Source: Lucinisca nassula
Lineage: Eukaryota > Mollusca > Bivalvia > Lucinida > Lucinidae
Assembly: GCA_963580285.1 (NCBI GenBank)
Contig: OY757017.1
Location: 117,465,554-117,529,553, forward strand
DNA: 64,000 nt
Direction of reading: 5' to 3'
Of this stretch, positions 1 through 10,312 are shown one piece after another. The notes beneath the pieces are model-generated. The model ran no database searches and had not been told where the DNA came from. It saw only the letters and a program-made list of their open reading frames with translations. Position 1 is the stretch's first letter. Each line of letters begins with the position of its first letter. Made by a program: the position numbers and the translations under genes.

Positions 1-1130
1 ATTTTGCTGCTAATAAAAAAGCAATATATGTTGTTAAGCCTAATTTGTTGATTAGAATACCTTTTGATTTAGTGTTTTACTATCTACTATTTTGGATATA
101 TCATAGTGTATAAATGAAAGGAAAATATCAGAAATTCATGATATTTTAATAGTTTCTAAGCTAGATCAGCTCAATATGTATTCATTTTGATTTGTATAAT
201 CTCATTTTTATTACGTAAGTGTTACGAATTGCCTTTTTGTAAGGTTCTTGGATGATTTCAATAAAATAGTAAATTTTGCAGAAACGACTTACATCCATTA
301 AATGTGCAAAACTACAGTGTTACCGGTTTCGGATTTTCGTGAAATTTGGCATAGCTAAAGAAGATACATATGGAAAGTTTTCCTAGCTAAATGAAATCTT
401 GACAAATACTAGAAGATATATATCTTAGGGATTGAATTTTGATAATTTTTTAAAATTTTAATTAAAAAATGAGATTTTTGATAATTATTTTATCAGAAAA
501 TGTAAACTTTAATTTATTCAAAAGGTTTTCTAGTATCAAAGGAATGCCTATGGAGTTCTGCATTCAATCCAGTTCAAAGATCTTGAAACTAAATAAAACA
601 TAAGATTTTAAGACGCACTTATTTAGAGACAGACACCAGCTCATGGAGGGAGTCAGTTAGAGTGTGGCCTCCTGAGTCCTACTTTGATTTATATAATTTA
701 TTAAATACATTTTTATAGGTTGTTTATGCTGAGTTATTAATATACAAAGTTTAAAGAAAAAACATGCATGGGCACAGATGAAAGACCCCCTTTGGAAATT
801 TGTGAAAAATCAGTTGTCCAAATCCCTTTGTGTTACGGCAAATTTTGGGGGTGCCAAAACGGTTGCTGTTGTCACACTTGAATGCAGTACCAGCTGACAA
901 AATTAATCGCTAGGTTTTGTGAAGGATACGTTTTCTATCATTATGTATCGAATTTGGATTCAAGTGATTAATTCATCAAAACTTATTTTGCATTAAAAAA
1001 GTGATCCCTATCAAACTTTGAGTAGTATATAATAGAGGGTGGAAATATAAATTATATACCAGACAGTTTGGTGAGTCACGAAAGTCTTTTTCACTGTTTC
1101 AGCTGTTTGCTTCCTGTTGTGCTGGTTTCC
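1..1130. other. no recognisable feature
   Basis: AT-rich sequence with stop codons in all frames. I see no exon, tRNA-like box or terminal repeat here. Confidence 0.6.
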
Positions 1131-1419
1131 GGCCCCCGCCCATCGGGGCTTGAAGAAATAGATGGGCTGCATGATGTTCCCACGCAGAGCCGAAACCGAC
1201 CCGCACACGAGTACTGGTAAACCGTTTAGAGGATCTAAGCCTGTCCAGGCAAAGCGGTGCGTGTCTTCCATGCTTATAAACCCTATCGGTTTCATTGGCA
1301 GCAGGGCTTGAGATGTCATTTCATCTCAAGGTCGGATAAAAGTCCCACAAAATTGGAAGCAACGTCTCCAAAATGACCTTTACAGTGTTGACGGGTGACG
1401 TTAAACCTCAAACAAAACT
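1131..1419 (+). mobile_element. SINE-like element, family S3
   Basis: Begins with the family head GGCCCCCGCCCATCGGGGCT and ends with the tail GACGTTAAACCTCAAACAAA. The same ~300 bp unit recurs at 6.9, 14.6, 15.3, 17.3, 20.3, 27.9 and 53.3 kb. Two copies have perfect 15-16 bp target-site duplications, so the unit is a retroposon. No clear pol III A/B boxes were seen in the head. Confidence 0.8.
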
Positions 1420-1625
1420 ATGATGGTTTTAATTTCGCTTTTACCATTTAAAAGTTAACAATCGAAATTTGAATTCTCCAGTGACGATTGTTTAAATTGT
1501 AAGCAAACTATTAACAACTGACTCCGTGAAATACTTTCTAACCGGCAGCTCTTCTGTCGTCATAGTTTGTATCTGAATGCGTGAGTAGCCGTTTTGCCAG
1601 TTTTGGGGAAACTATCTGTCCTTGT

Positions 1626-1906
1626 CATCACGTTAACAAGTCCGTGAAATGAACACCCCCTTAAACCCCACTTTATATAGAGAAAACTGGGGTATACGAG
1701 GGTATTCAATAGTTTTCTTATTTCTGCTCCAAGACATAGGTTGTGGGTACTCTTTAGAACCGCCTCAATGAGGCGGTTCTAACGAGCACCCGCAGCCTAT
1801 GTTTGAAGTAGAAATAACAAAAATATCACAATATTTTCACCAGAAAAGTCGCCATTTTGGAGATGTGAAAAAATGCACTATGTCGCACGGGTGTGTTGTC
1901 GTAATG
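1626..1906. mobile_element. palindrome-centred MITE, family B
   Basis: Left end CATCACGTTAACAAGTCCGT, right end CGCACGGGTGTGTTGTCGTAATG-like. The centre is a GGCGGTTCTAACGAGCACCC palindrome arm facing its near complement around position 1770. Non-coding, about 280 bp. Confidence 0.85.
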
Positions 1907-1919
1907 TGATGTTTTCATT

Positions 1920-1990
1920 TCATGTACGTGTTTCTTTCCCTTTGGTGTCTCTGATGGGAGGATACGGTAGTTGTACCGATTTATGACAAT
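1920..1990 (+). mobile_element. fragment of the RT-element 3' tail
   Basis: Short stretch (TTTCTTTCCCTTTGGTGTCT) matching the non-coding tail downstream of the reverse transcriptase at 55.77 kb. Too short to delimit precisely. Confidence 0.45.
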
Positions 1991-2101
1991 TGTATAGGGT
2001 GATTGCCTTCACTTCTATTGCATGTCTGTGCTTGAATAATTGTCTTGCATTGTTCATTTTTCCACCATTTAATATTCAAGGCGTCATTGATTAAATGCAA
2101 T

Positions 2102-2372
2102 CATCCGGAAATCATGCCTATATAATTTTGACCCACTTTTATACAGTAAAACTGGGATTCAAGGGGGTATACCTTATTTTTCTTATTTCTGCTCTAAAAT
2201 ATAGATTGTGGGTACTCGTTAGAACCGCCTCGATGAGGCGGTTTTAACGAGTTCCCACAATTTATATTTTGAGCAGAAATAAGAAAATTATCACAAGTTT
2301 TCATCTTAAAATTTTCATTTTTTTTCGGCGATAAAGGTGGCAATGTATTTGTATAGGCGTGTTTTCGTAATG
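2102..2372. mobile_element. palindrome-centred MITE, family A
   Basis: Degenerate left end (CATCCGGAAATCATGCCTAT), intact right end (TATAGGCGTGTTTTCGTAATG type), and central hairpin with arms GTACTCGTTAGAACCGCCTC and near complement at about 2213-2258. Confidence 0.88.
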
Positions 2373-2819
2373 CATTTTACATTTGCAAACTTGCAAGAGG
2401 TGCAGAAACATGTTTCTATCGTGTTTATTTATCCCCTGAATCAAATAAATTACAGTGTTATGTTTACGATTTACTTACTAGCCGTCTCCATTTTGGTCTG
2501 CCATTAATAAAAAACCGTACCGAACTAGAGCAGCCGGAAATCCAAAGAAGGGCTCTACGCATGGGCACTCGCATAAGAACGGCCTAGTTATGAAGACAAC
2601 GAGGTGAAACTGTGCATTATTATGTATTTTATCGGCCATCTTTAAAACAGGACTGTTGTATTAGTCCCGAGGTTAAAGTAGTCCTGCGCGCTGACTCCAG
2701 TCAGAGGAAACATAGCACATGCTGATCTGGCTTGTCACTGATTTGTTTTTTCAAACAAATCCGAGACAATGCTGAAATTTTGAAAAGCATCCAGTGACAA
2801 ATGCTAACTACGGAGTACA

Positions 2820-3945
2820 AAAGATGTGGCCATTTGTCGGCCATCTTGGATATCGAACGTTCGCGGAAGGTGAGGTCGCTTTATGAGATTTTAAGATGGC
2901 TGATATGTTGATCCTTTTGGCTGTTTAAACGGAACGCTTTAGTGACTCGGGATCCAGATGTTGTCACAGAACCTTCCGCCAAGTTTTGGCTCAATGTGTT
3001 CATTTGCGAAGAGACGTAGTTTGAAGATTTTCAAGATGGCCGGTGTGGTGTTCATCTTGCATATCCAAACAGAACGTATCAGTAACTCTGAAACTGCATG
3101 TAGCGCAAATACTTCCAATCAAGTTTCGGTTCAATCCGACATAAGGTGACCTCCACTCTGGATATCGGAAAAAGAAGGATGCTAAGAAGTCTAAAGCTCC
3201 ATAACGACCCAATACCTCCTACCAAGTTTTGACTCAATTCCACTATTACTCGGAAGCAGGTGTTGTTTGAAGATTTTCACGATGACTACCATGGCGTACA
3301 TCTTTAATATTAAAAAAAAATAACTGAACCGTTTCAGGCATTCTTCGTGTCGTCGCAATGCCTCGCACCGAGGTTTGGCTCTGTCCGATTTGCCGTTCGG
3401 TAGCGTAGCAGATATAATTGGAAGAGTTGGTGAGCAGCTTGGATACCAGTACGCAACCATTGCAGCATTTCCGATTCTCCATGTCGCCCCGATGCCTCTT
3501 AAGAAGTTTCGACTCAACTTACTATTCTGGAGCAGATGAGATTTGAAGATTTTACAGATAGCCATCAAATCGGCCATCGGAAGAACGATTTTAGCGAGTC
3601 TCATTTCCAATGTATCCCCGATGGTTCCCATCAAGTTTCAGCTAAATTCGACTTTCAGTTGAGGAGAAAATGACGTTTGAAGAATTTTAAGACGGCCGCT
3701 ATGGCGGCCATTTTGACTAGCGGAACGGAACAAATGGAATTAATTTTCAATTTCAATGTCGCTCCGATGTCTACCATCAACTTTTATCTCAATCCGGCTA
3801 TCTGTTCGGGAGGAGTTGTCGTTTGAAGAATTTCAAGCTGACCGCCATGGTGGCCCTCTTGGATAGCGAAAGGCAATGATTTTAGAATTCTAAATTTTCA
3901 TGTTAACCCCAATGGCTTGCACCGCGTATCAGCTTAATCCCGGAA
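2820..3945. repeat. degenerate ~170 bp tandem array
   Basis: About six diverged units. Each carries a block like GTCGTTTGAAGATTTTCAAG followed by ATGGCCGCCATGGCGGCCAT and a 'tcaagttttggctcaatccg' segment. ORFs of 60-147 codons inside are out of phase with the repeat and lack family features, so I do not call genes. The unit resembles the right arm of the pearl-like element ending at 41542 (see findings). Confidence 0.7.
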
Positions 3946-4057
3946 ATACGCAGACTTGGAGCTTAAAGCTGATAAAAATTGAACACCATAGAACTTGAAG
4001 AAAATCCCCTTTGCATACGGGAATAGTGGTATTTAGAAGGGTGTGCATTGTTTTGTT

Positions 4058-4058
<1 letters not shown>

Positions 4059-4146
<88 letters not shown>
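4059..4146. repeat. (TC)n microsatellite
   Basis: About 88 bp of nearly pure TC dinucleotides. It produces artefactual Ser-Leu and Arg-Glu repeat ORFs on both strands. Confidence 0.98.
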
Positions 4147-4149
<3 letters not shown>

Positions 4150-4188
4150 CAAACCACATAATTTGCGGTCAAGCAACGACCTTTTTGT

Positions 4189-4494
4189 CATCACGAAAAC
4201 ACGCCTATATAATTTTGACCCCCATTGAACCCCACTTTTATAAAGCAAAACTGCGGTTTCCGGGGGTATACCTTATTTTTCTTATTTCTGCTCTAAAATA
4301 TAGATTGTGGGTACTCGTTAGGACCGCCCCGATGAGGCGGTTCTAACGAACCCCCGATGAGGCGGTTCTAACGAGTGCCCACAATCTATATTTTGAGCAG
4401 AAATAAGAAAAATATCACAATTTTTCATCATAAAATTTTCATTTTTTCGGCGATAAAGGTGGCAATGTATTTGTATAGGCGTGTTTGCGTAATG
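4189..4494. mobile_element. palindrome-centred MITE, family A
   Basis: Terminal repeat CATCACGAAAACACGCCTAT on the left and its near complement on the right. The central arm pair is GTACTCGTTAG...CGAGTGCCC at 4311-4381. One arm of the centre carries a ~30 bp internal duplication (GATGAGGCGGTTCTAACGA appears twice). Confidence 0.92.
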
Positions 4495-4746
4495 TCTCAA
4501 ATATCACATATTGTTCCAAAATCTTACTTTTAGGTTTTAGTGAAGCTCCGTGCACCCTGATATGAATTTCTTGCATTTTTTTCTGTCGTACAGGTAATCC
4601 GAATTGAAATTCACCAAGGTCCGGAATCTGTCTAAAGAAATTTGAAAACAAGTGGGTTTCTGATTTTACTTGGGCATCTTTCTGGTTTAAATTAGAACTT
4701 TCAACTAGCTATACAAATTCTACATCTGTTTAGGCTAAAAAATATT

Positions 4747-4975
4747 CATCACGAAAACACGCCTATATAATTTGACCCCCTTGAACCCCACTTTTATATA
4801 GTAAAACTGGGGTTTCAGGGGGTATACCTTATTTTTATAATTTCTGCTCTAAAATATAGATTGTGGGTACTCGTTAGAACCGCCTCGATGAGGCGGTTCT
4901 AACGAGTGCCCACAATCTATAATTTTAGCAGAAATAAGAAAAATATCACAGTTTTTCTATCAAATAAAATTCTTT
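4747..4975. mobile_element. family A MITE, right end truncated
   Basis: Intact left end and central palindrome (4866-4913). The right arm stops after TATCACAGTTTTTC and the expected right terminal repeat is absent. Confidence 0.85.
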
Positions 4976-5033
4976 TTATTTTCGCACAAACGCATCAAAT
5001 ATTAATATTTCGATCGAATTTATACTTTTACAA

Positions 5034-5311
5034 CATTACGAAAACACGCCTATAAATACATTGCCACCTTTATCGCCGAAAAAATGAACATTTTATGATG
5101 AAAAATTGCGAAATTTTTCTTATTTCTGCTCAAAATATTGATTGTGGGCACTCGTTAGAACCGCCTCATCGAGGCGGTTCTAACGAGTACTCACAATCTA
5201 TATTTTAGAGCAGAAATAAGAAAAATAAGGTTTACCCCCTCAAACCCCAGTTTTACTATATAAAAGTGGGGTTCGAGGGGGTCAAAATTATATAGGCGTG
5301 TTTTCGTGATG
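5034..5311. mobile_element. family A MITE, opposite orientation
   Basis: Complete copy reading the right end first: CATTACGAAAACACGCCTAT at the left, TATAGGCGTGTTTTCGTGATG type at the right. Perfect inner palindrome CCGCCTCATCGAGGCGG near 5168. Confidence 0.92.
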
Positions 5312-5349
5312 AGACACTACTATAGCAAAGCAAGCTTAGCTTCTTTATA

Positions 5350-5437
5350 AAATGTGCGTGTGTGTGATTTCTGGTTTAACGTCGCTTTCAACAATTTTTC
5401 AGTCATATCACGACGGTGTCTGGTTGCTCTTTATAAA
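5350..5437 (-). mobile_element. 3' fragment of SINE family S1 (RUDI/V-SINE-like)
   Basis: Contains GGTTTAACGTCGCTTTCAAC and ATATCACGACGGTGTC, identical in type to the 3' part of the full copies at 21.1 and 30.1 kb. The tRNA-like head is missing. Confidence 0.75.
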
Positions 5438-5451
5438 ATAAAATAAACATA

Positions 5452-5623
5452 AAGTAAAGTTACTATATTCAGACCACCTTTGGAACTGTTCAAGGCCACT
5501 TTTGAAAGGTCCCAATGAAGGACATTTACTAAATGATACTTGGTTAATGGAAACGCAAAAAAAAAAAAAAATAAATATGGTTTAAGAGAACATTTTGCTG
5601 GTCTTAATGGCGGAATTTCACTG
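5452..5623. mobile_element. MITE with CAGTG..TTAAGACCA ends
   Basis: The right end GGTCTTAATGGCGGAATTTC followed by ACTGTA faces a left part with CAGACCACCTTTGGAACTGT. A sister fragment with ACAGTAAAATTTCTAAATTA lies at 45.64 kb. The ACTG+TA end is typical of Tc1/mariner-pogo derivatives. The left terminus is eroded. Confidence 0.5.
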
Positions 5624-5809
5624 TACTTTTCGATATCTTTAACCTTTCGGGAAAGTATTCAGCCTTAAGAACTTACGCACTTATAAAAATAAAAGTACTT
5701 TAGTTTTGTGTCAACAAGTTAATAAATAAACTGGCCACATCTTTTGACCTTTATCTCTATCACGTGACAGCCTTTATATAATCTGCGACAGGCAAAATAA
5801 AATGTCCGA

Positions 5810-5892
5810 TACGTGCGCACGACGAAGACTCTGATCTGACTGCTCATCGGCGCAGTATGATGATGCGCAGTGTGATCAGAGTCTTCATTGTG
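5810..5892. repeat. hairpin element with GATCAG/GCGCAG core
   Basis: Imperfect inverted repeat: ACGAAGACTCTGATCTGACT pairs with GTGTGATCAGAGTCTTCATT. Same hairpin type as at 6055, 18.7 and 48.1 kb. Confidence 0.65.
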
Positions 5893-6054
5893 TCCTATAT
5901 GGATATCCGATGTCACATAATTTCATCATACGGACAGGCAAAGCTGTAGTCCGACTCTGTAGGTTTTCGGACGTCATTTTAACTTCATTTCTTATTTTCC
6001 TTAGACGCGACTCATATTGTAACATCGGGTCATGGGAAATGTAACTTTGGTCAT

Positions 6055-6121
6055 TTGCGAACAACAAATGTGAAGATCAGCCTGCGCACATGCGCAGGCT
6101 GATCATCACATTTGTGTTCGC
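6055..6121. repeat. near-perfect hairpin upstream of the lipocalin gene
   Basis: CGAACA..ACAAATGTGA-GATCAGCCTGCGCA faces its complement, with centre CACATG. It lies about 120 bp upstream of the TATA box. Probably a small foldback element; a regulatory role is not shown. Confidence 0.7.
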
Positions 6122-6242
6122 TGCTTGGACAGTACAATGTATCTAGTTTCAATAACAATTTCAAAGCGCAGCTGAGCAGGTTGGTTTGTGGCTTGCCTGG
6201 CCCAAACTCCGAAAGGCAGGTTTTGTCATAACGGGACGCATT

Positions 6243-6249
6243 TATAAAA
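6243..6249 (+). promoter_or_regulatory. TATA box of the lipocalin gene
   Basis: TATAAAA lies 46 bp upstream of the lipocalin ATG. Transcription would start near 6273-6280, giving a 5' UTR of about 15-20 nt. Position and sequence fit a core promoter; no other element is claimed. Confidence 0.65.
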
Positions 6250-6294
6250 GTGTGGTGACCAGAAAAAAAACGGACAACCAATTCAAATTTAGCC

Positions 6295-6411
6295 ATGAAT
6301 ATTTTAGGAGTAACGGTGGCGATCATCCTTGTTTCAATGGCAACGGCCCAGGAAATTCACCTAGGAAAATGTCCAAAAGTAACAACTGTTCCAGACTTTG
6401 ACGTCCCACGG
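6295..6411 (+). CDS. apolipoprotein D-like lipocalin, exon 1
   Basis: Encodes residues 1-39: start MNILGVTVAIILVSMATA, a hydrophobic 18-residue signal peptide, then the mature start QEIHLGKC with Cys26. The exon ends ...FDVPR and is followed by donor GTATGT at 6412. The product should be a secreted eight-stranded beta-barrel that carries small hydrophobic ligands, as apolipoprotein D and insect Lazarillo do. The start is chosen because it gives the signal peptide and lies directly behind a TATA box. The 185-aa length is close to that of apolipoprotein D. The physiological ligand cannot be read from sequence. The join FDVPR|YLGDWYEI reproduces the family signature around the GxW motif. Confidence 0.95.
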
Positions 6412-6479
6412 GTATGTTCTATCATCAGCTTATATTTACATTTCCAGTGTAAAGTCTAATGCAAACCTATAGAAAACAA

Positions 6480-6830
6480 TTGCGTTCATACTTCCATGAA
6501 CGCATCGAATCACATGATTTTCAGTGACGTTAAGTGGCGTCATTCTAAACCATTGTTCTCTACGGGCGTTGATGACGTCAACGCTGCTCAACTCTTTGTA
6601 GAAAACAGCTCGTAAATGTTTTTCAGCTTTAAAAGTTTGCCCTACAAGTATTTTTTCGCCCAGTGATGGACAAAAATTGTAATATAAAAAATAAACTTAA
6701 TTTTTCTGCTTTTCATGAAAGTATGAACGACAGTGGGTCGCTAGCAAAGTTTACATGAACTCCTTTGGGGTTCATTTACTTTGCACGCGACCCACTGCGT
6801 TCATACTTCCATGAACTGCAGAAAAATAAA
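6480..6830. repeat. foldback element with CGACCCACTG hairpin
   Basis: Positions 6700-6828 form a long palindrome: AGTATGAACGACAGTGGGTC pairs with GACCCACTGCGTTCATACTT around ATGAACTCCTTTGGGGTTCAT. A related piece, GCGTTCATACTTCCATGAAC, is at 6484. Related fragments occur at 44.87 and 61.35 kb. It lies at the start of lipocalin intron 1. Confidence 0.75.
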
Positions 6831-6883
6831 TTTCATTTCTTAATTGACTAGAAGTTAGGAAGTGATGTCGACAATGAACTATA

Positions 6884-7150
6884 TGGCCCCAGTCCATCGG
6901 GGCTGCGAGAAATAGATTTGGCTACCTGATGCTTCCACATCGACCGCATATGGGTACTGATAAAACGCTCAGAAGGTCTAACCCTGCCAAGGCAAAGTTG
7001 TGCGGGTCGGACTTTCCCTTCCTGTTAATTGGATTGGACGGTAGGGTTCGAGTTGTCATTTCATCTCAATATTGGGCAAAAATCCCACAAAATTTGAATC
7101 AACTTATCCAAAATGACATAAATAGTGTTTGCGGGGACGCAACACTTAAT
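6884..7150 (+). mobile_element. diverged SINE-like element S3
   Basis: Recognisable head (CCATCGGGGCTGCGAGAAAT), GAGTTGTCATTTCATCTCAA in the body, and an eroded tail. An ORF of about 130 codons here is only a gap between stops in the repeat. Confidence 0.65.
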
Positions 7151-7404
7151 TTTAACATACAAACGATGATCTATAGCTATATGTCAACAAATGTGAAGAT
7201 AAATAAAGTTGTTGTTAATATATATGCTAAGCTAGGGTTCTACCTAGATTCGGCCAAAGCCCTGACCTATGCTGACATAGTCCGTTTTGTCATTGGTACT
7301 TGGGCCGTCCATATGCTGCGGTAAGACCTGAAACATATGTTACTATTGTATTTAAATTAATGAACCTTTGATGTGGAACAGAATTGGAGGCAACGAGCGG
7401 GAAT

Positions 7405-7625
7405 CGATACAATTAACCAACAGCTCCCATCAGAGACACCAAAGGGAAAGAAACACAAACATGAAACAACAGACCTAATGGAAACTTCAACAGCGGAAAG
7501 CCAAAAGGACAGTTACTTTCCCACAAAATGGCCAAAAGGCTATCCAAAATAAAATAATATAAGCGACACAAACACCCAAAGACAAACCATAACAAAAATA
7601 AACCGCGACAGAAGAACCGCCTTTT
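7405..7625 (-). mobile_element. fragment of the RT-element 3' tail
   Basis: Diverged match (CACCAAAGGGAAAGAAACAC, CTTTCCCACAAAATGGCCA) to the non-coding tail found at 55.3-55.85 kb and 31.0-31.5 kb, in inverse orientation to the former. Confidence 0.65.
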
Positions 7626-7745
7626 ATGTGGAAATCTTCACTTTAGCTGTAATTTACATCAGCCTTCACCTTCTGTGACATTTTGCGGACACTGTCACAT
7701 GGATCAGTGACTCCACGTAGCATAAACGCTTTTTCATCACGTGAA

Positions 7746-8311
7746 CAAATAAAAATCAAAAATGAGTTCCTTTAAGAGCAACGAAAACATTCATACGAAA
7801 GAAGATGGGTCATACTACGTAGTTTCGGCTAATAAAGCCTCATCAGTGACCCTGTAATGATCCGGCAAAGAAAGCCAGAGGAAACATACTGCAATTTTGC
7901 GAATTTCGAATAGGCAGTCGATTCAAAGACTGATATAATTTTTTTTTTGGGGGGGGGGGGGTTTACGGCCCTTTCAAGATTATTTCACTCATATCGAGCC
8001 GATCGTTAATCAGAGGTGGGCGAAAACCGGAGTTCCCGGAGAAAAACCACCTGACCTTCCGTTGCAGAACTTGGCGTCTCACACGTGGCCCGAGCGAGGC
8101 TCGAACCTACGGCGGTGAGAGACCTAATGTCTAAGAGTCAGCGCTCTTATCCACTAGGCCACGGAGGCCCGTTAGACTGATATAAATCAAACTGGGGTCC
8201 AAATAATTAAAAACCTGTCTAGAATATGAGTCTAAACCAATAATTTATTTCCGATTTCTCAGAATATTCACGCTGATCTTAAAGGACCAAAAGTAAAATA
8301 TAAACTGCACT
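7746..8311. repeat. 319-bp direct repeat, copy 1 (carries a SINE)
   Basis: Excluding the SINE and one target duplication, the copy is 319 bp and reads the same as 8376-8694. Contains a TAGTTTCGGC..GCCTCATCAGTGACC motif that also occurs near 21.6-21.9 and 44.05 kb. Confidence 0.9.
7938..8173 (-). mobile_element. tRNA-derived SINE, family S4
   Basis: On the minus strand the head reads GGGCCTCCGTGGCCTAGTGG, with A-box TGGCCTAGTGG and B-box GGTTCGAGCCT, and the tail GGGCCGTAAACC ends in a C/A homopolymer tract. It is bounded by an 11-bp target duplication, AGACTGATATA (7927-7937 and 8174-8184). Confidence 0.92.
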
Positions 8312-8375
8312 ATGGTTGATGTACGGGGAGACGTTTTACGGCCGCCACACGGCACAACACCAGCTGCAGTGAAGG

Positions 8376-8694
8376 CAAATAAAAATCAAAAATGAGTTCC
8401 TTTAAGAGCAACGAAAACATTCATACGAAAGAAGATGGGTCATACTACGTAGTTTCGGCTAATAAAGCCTCATCAGTGACCCTGTAATGATCCGGCAAAG
8501 AAAGCCAGAGGAAACATACTGCAATTTTGCGAATTTCGAATAGGCAGTCGATTCAAAGACTGATATAAATCAAACTGGGGTCCAAATAATTAAAAACCTG
8601 TCTAGAATATGAGTCTAAACCAATAATTTATTTCCGATTTCTCAGAATATTCACGCTGATCTTAAAGGACCAAAAGTAAAATATAAACTGCACT
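8376..8694. repeat. 319-bp direct repeat, copy 2
   Basis: Uninterrupted copy of 7746-8311, separated from it by a 64-bp spacer. Confidence 0.9.
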
Positions 8695-8964
8695 GTGAAG
8701 TCTGTGAAATGAACACCCCCTTACACCCCACTTTGTATAGAGAAAACTGGGGTTTACGGGGGTATACCTTATTTTTCTTATTTTTACTCAAAGACATAGG
8801 TTGTGGGTACTCGTTAGAACCGCCTTATTGTGGCGGTTCTAACGAGCACCCACAACCTATGTTTGCAGTATTTATAAGAAAAATATCAAGGATTTTTAGC
8901 AGAAAAATAGTTATTTTGGAGATGTAAACAATGCACTATGTCGCACGGGTGTGTTATCGTAATG
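8695..8964. mobile_element. family B MITE, left tip lost
   Basis: GTCTGTGAAATGAACACCCC through the central palindrome (CTCGTTAGAACCGCCTTATTG..) to CGCACGGGTGTGTTATCGTA at the right end. Confidence 0.85.
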
Positions 8965-9046
8965 TTAACCAGTAAGAACAGCCCAGACTCAGCGTAAAAA
9001 CAAATAGCTGTGTTTCTACTAACATGCTGAAAAATATTTTTTTTAT

Positions 9047-10312
9047 TAGGGCCCCGCAAATTTATTTGCGGGTGCCCTATAGTAATCACCCTGTCTGAGG
9101 GATAAGTTGTGGGATGCACAGCACAAATTCGGACAAATTTGGAACCCAGAATGTTGTCAATCATGGACACATTGGTACAGACTCAGAATGTGCAACTCAG
9201 AACTTGACTCTGTACGTTCAGCCCCACAAGTGATGGTCAACCATGGACATTGTGTCCGAACTTGAGCAAATATGATGTTTGGGAATAACACCTATACCCC
9301 CCCCCCCCTCTACCCCTTGGAAGTAATTACAAAATATCGACATGTGGTGCAACTCACAAGTCGATTTTTCCCCACAAGTCCGGCCAGTACATATAAATCG
9401 ACTCACAACTACCATCTCATGGGAGCGGACCGTCTGTCCGTCCGTCCGTCCATCCGTCCGTCCGTCCGTCCGTCCGTCCACAATTTTTTTATCTTTTTTC
9501 ATATTAACTTAAAAACCGTGAGACGCATCAACTTCAAACTTTAAATAAAGGTCACAATATCATTACACAATTTCATGGCAAGTTACGTATTTTTCGCTAC
9601 AATACTCTCAGAGTTAAGGCCCTTTGAAAAACTAAAAAAAAAATATCCACATTTATCATGTTTTTTCTTAATAACTTACAAACCGTCCAACCTATCAACT
9701 TCAAACTTAAAATATTTGGTCTCATCATCTTAACACAATTTTATGACAAGTTACCTCACTGTAGCTTCAATACTCTCAGAGTTATGGCCCTTTGAAAAAA
9801 CTTCATTTTTTTCATGTTTTTTCTTAAAAGCTTACAAACGGTCAAACCTATCAACTTCAAACTTTAAATATATAATCTCGTAACCATTACACAATTTTAT
9901 GACAAGTTACATAATTGTAGTTTCAATACTCTTAGAGTTATGGCCCTTTGAAAAACTTAAAAATTCAAAAGTTTTCATGTTTACAAATCTTCAAAAGCAT
10001 GATTGTCGACCTTTAAAGGTACGTAAGATCACAACAACATTAAACAATTTCAAGACAAGTAATTTAACGCTAGTTATAATACTCTGAGAGTTGTGGCCTT
10101 TTGAAAAAAAAAAAATCTGCTTTTTTCGTCTTTAATTGTTTCCATCTTAATTTCAAAACCATTATAGATATACAAATGTAACTGAATCTGAAGTTATTGA
10201 AAGTTACCATATAGTAATACCCTTTCGTTTTTATTCATAGCTACAATACTGTAAGAGTTGTAGCCCTTTGAAACAAAAATACAACTCCTATGATGGCACT
10301 GCCGGGGCCCTA
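9047..10312 (-). mobile_element. pearl-like / Helentron-associated element
   Basis: Ends TAGGGCCCCGCAAA at 9047 and GGGGCCCTA at 10304-10312. Read on the minus strand it has about 4-5 diverged ~155-167 bp units (each with TCAACTTCAAACT and CTCAGAGTTATGGCCCTTTG on the plus strand), then a GGACGGAC microsatellite (9429-9480). A 3' hairpin with an 8-bp stem CCCGCAAA and a 4-nt loop (9053-9072) lies just inside the end. Non-coding. The class is inferred from architecture. Confidence 0.75.
9429..9480. repeat. (CCGT)n microsatellite
   Basis: About 13 CCGT units within the pearl-like element. Confidence 0.95.

Noticed and set aside
3929..4346. Open frames with Arg-Glu or Ser-Leu repeats
   Set aside because: Translation of the TC microsatellite and adjoining MITE.
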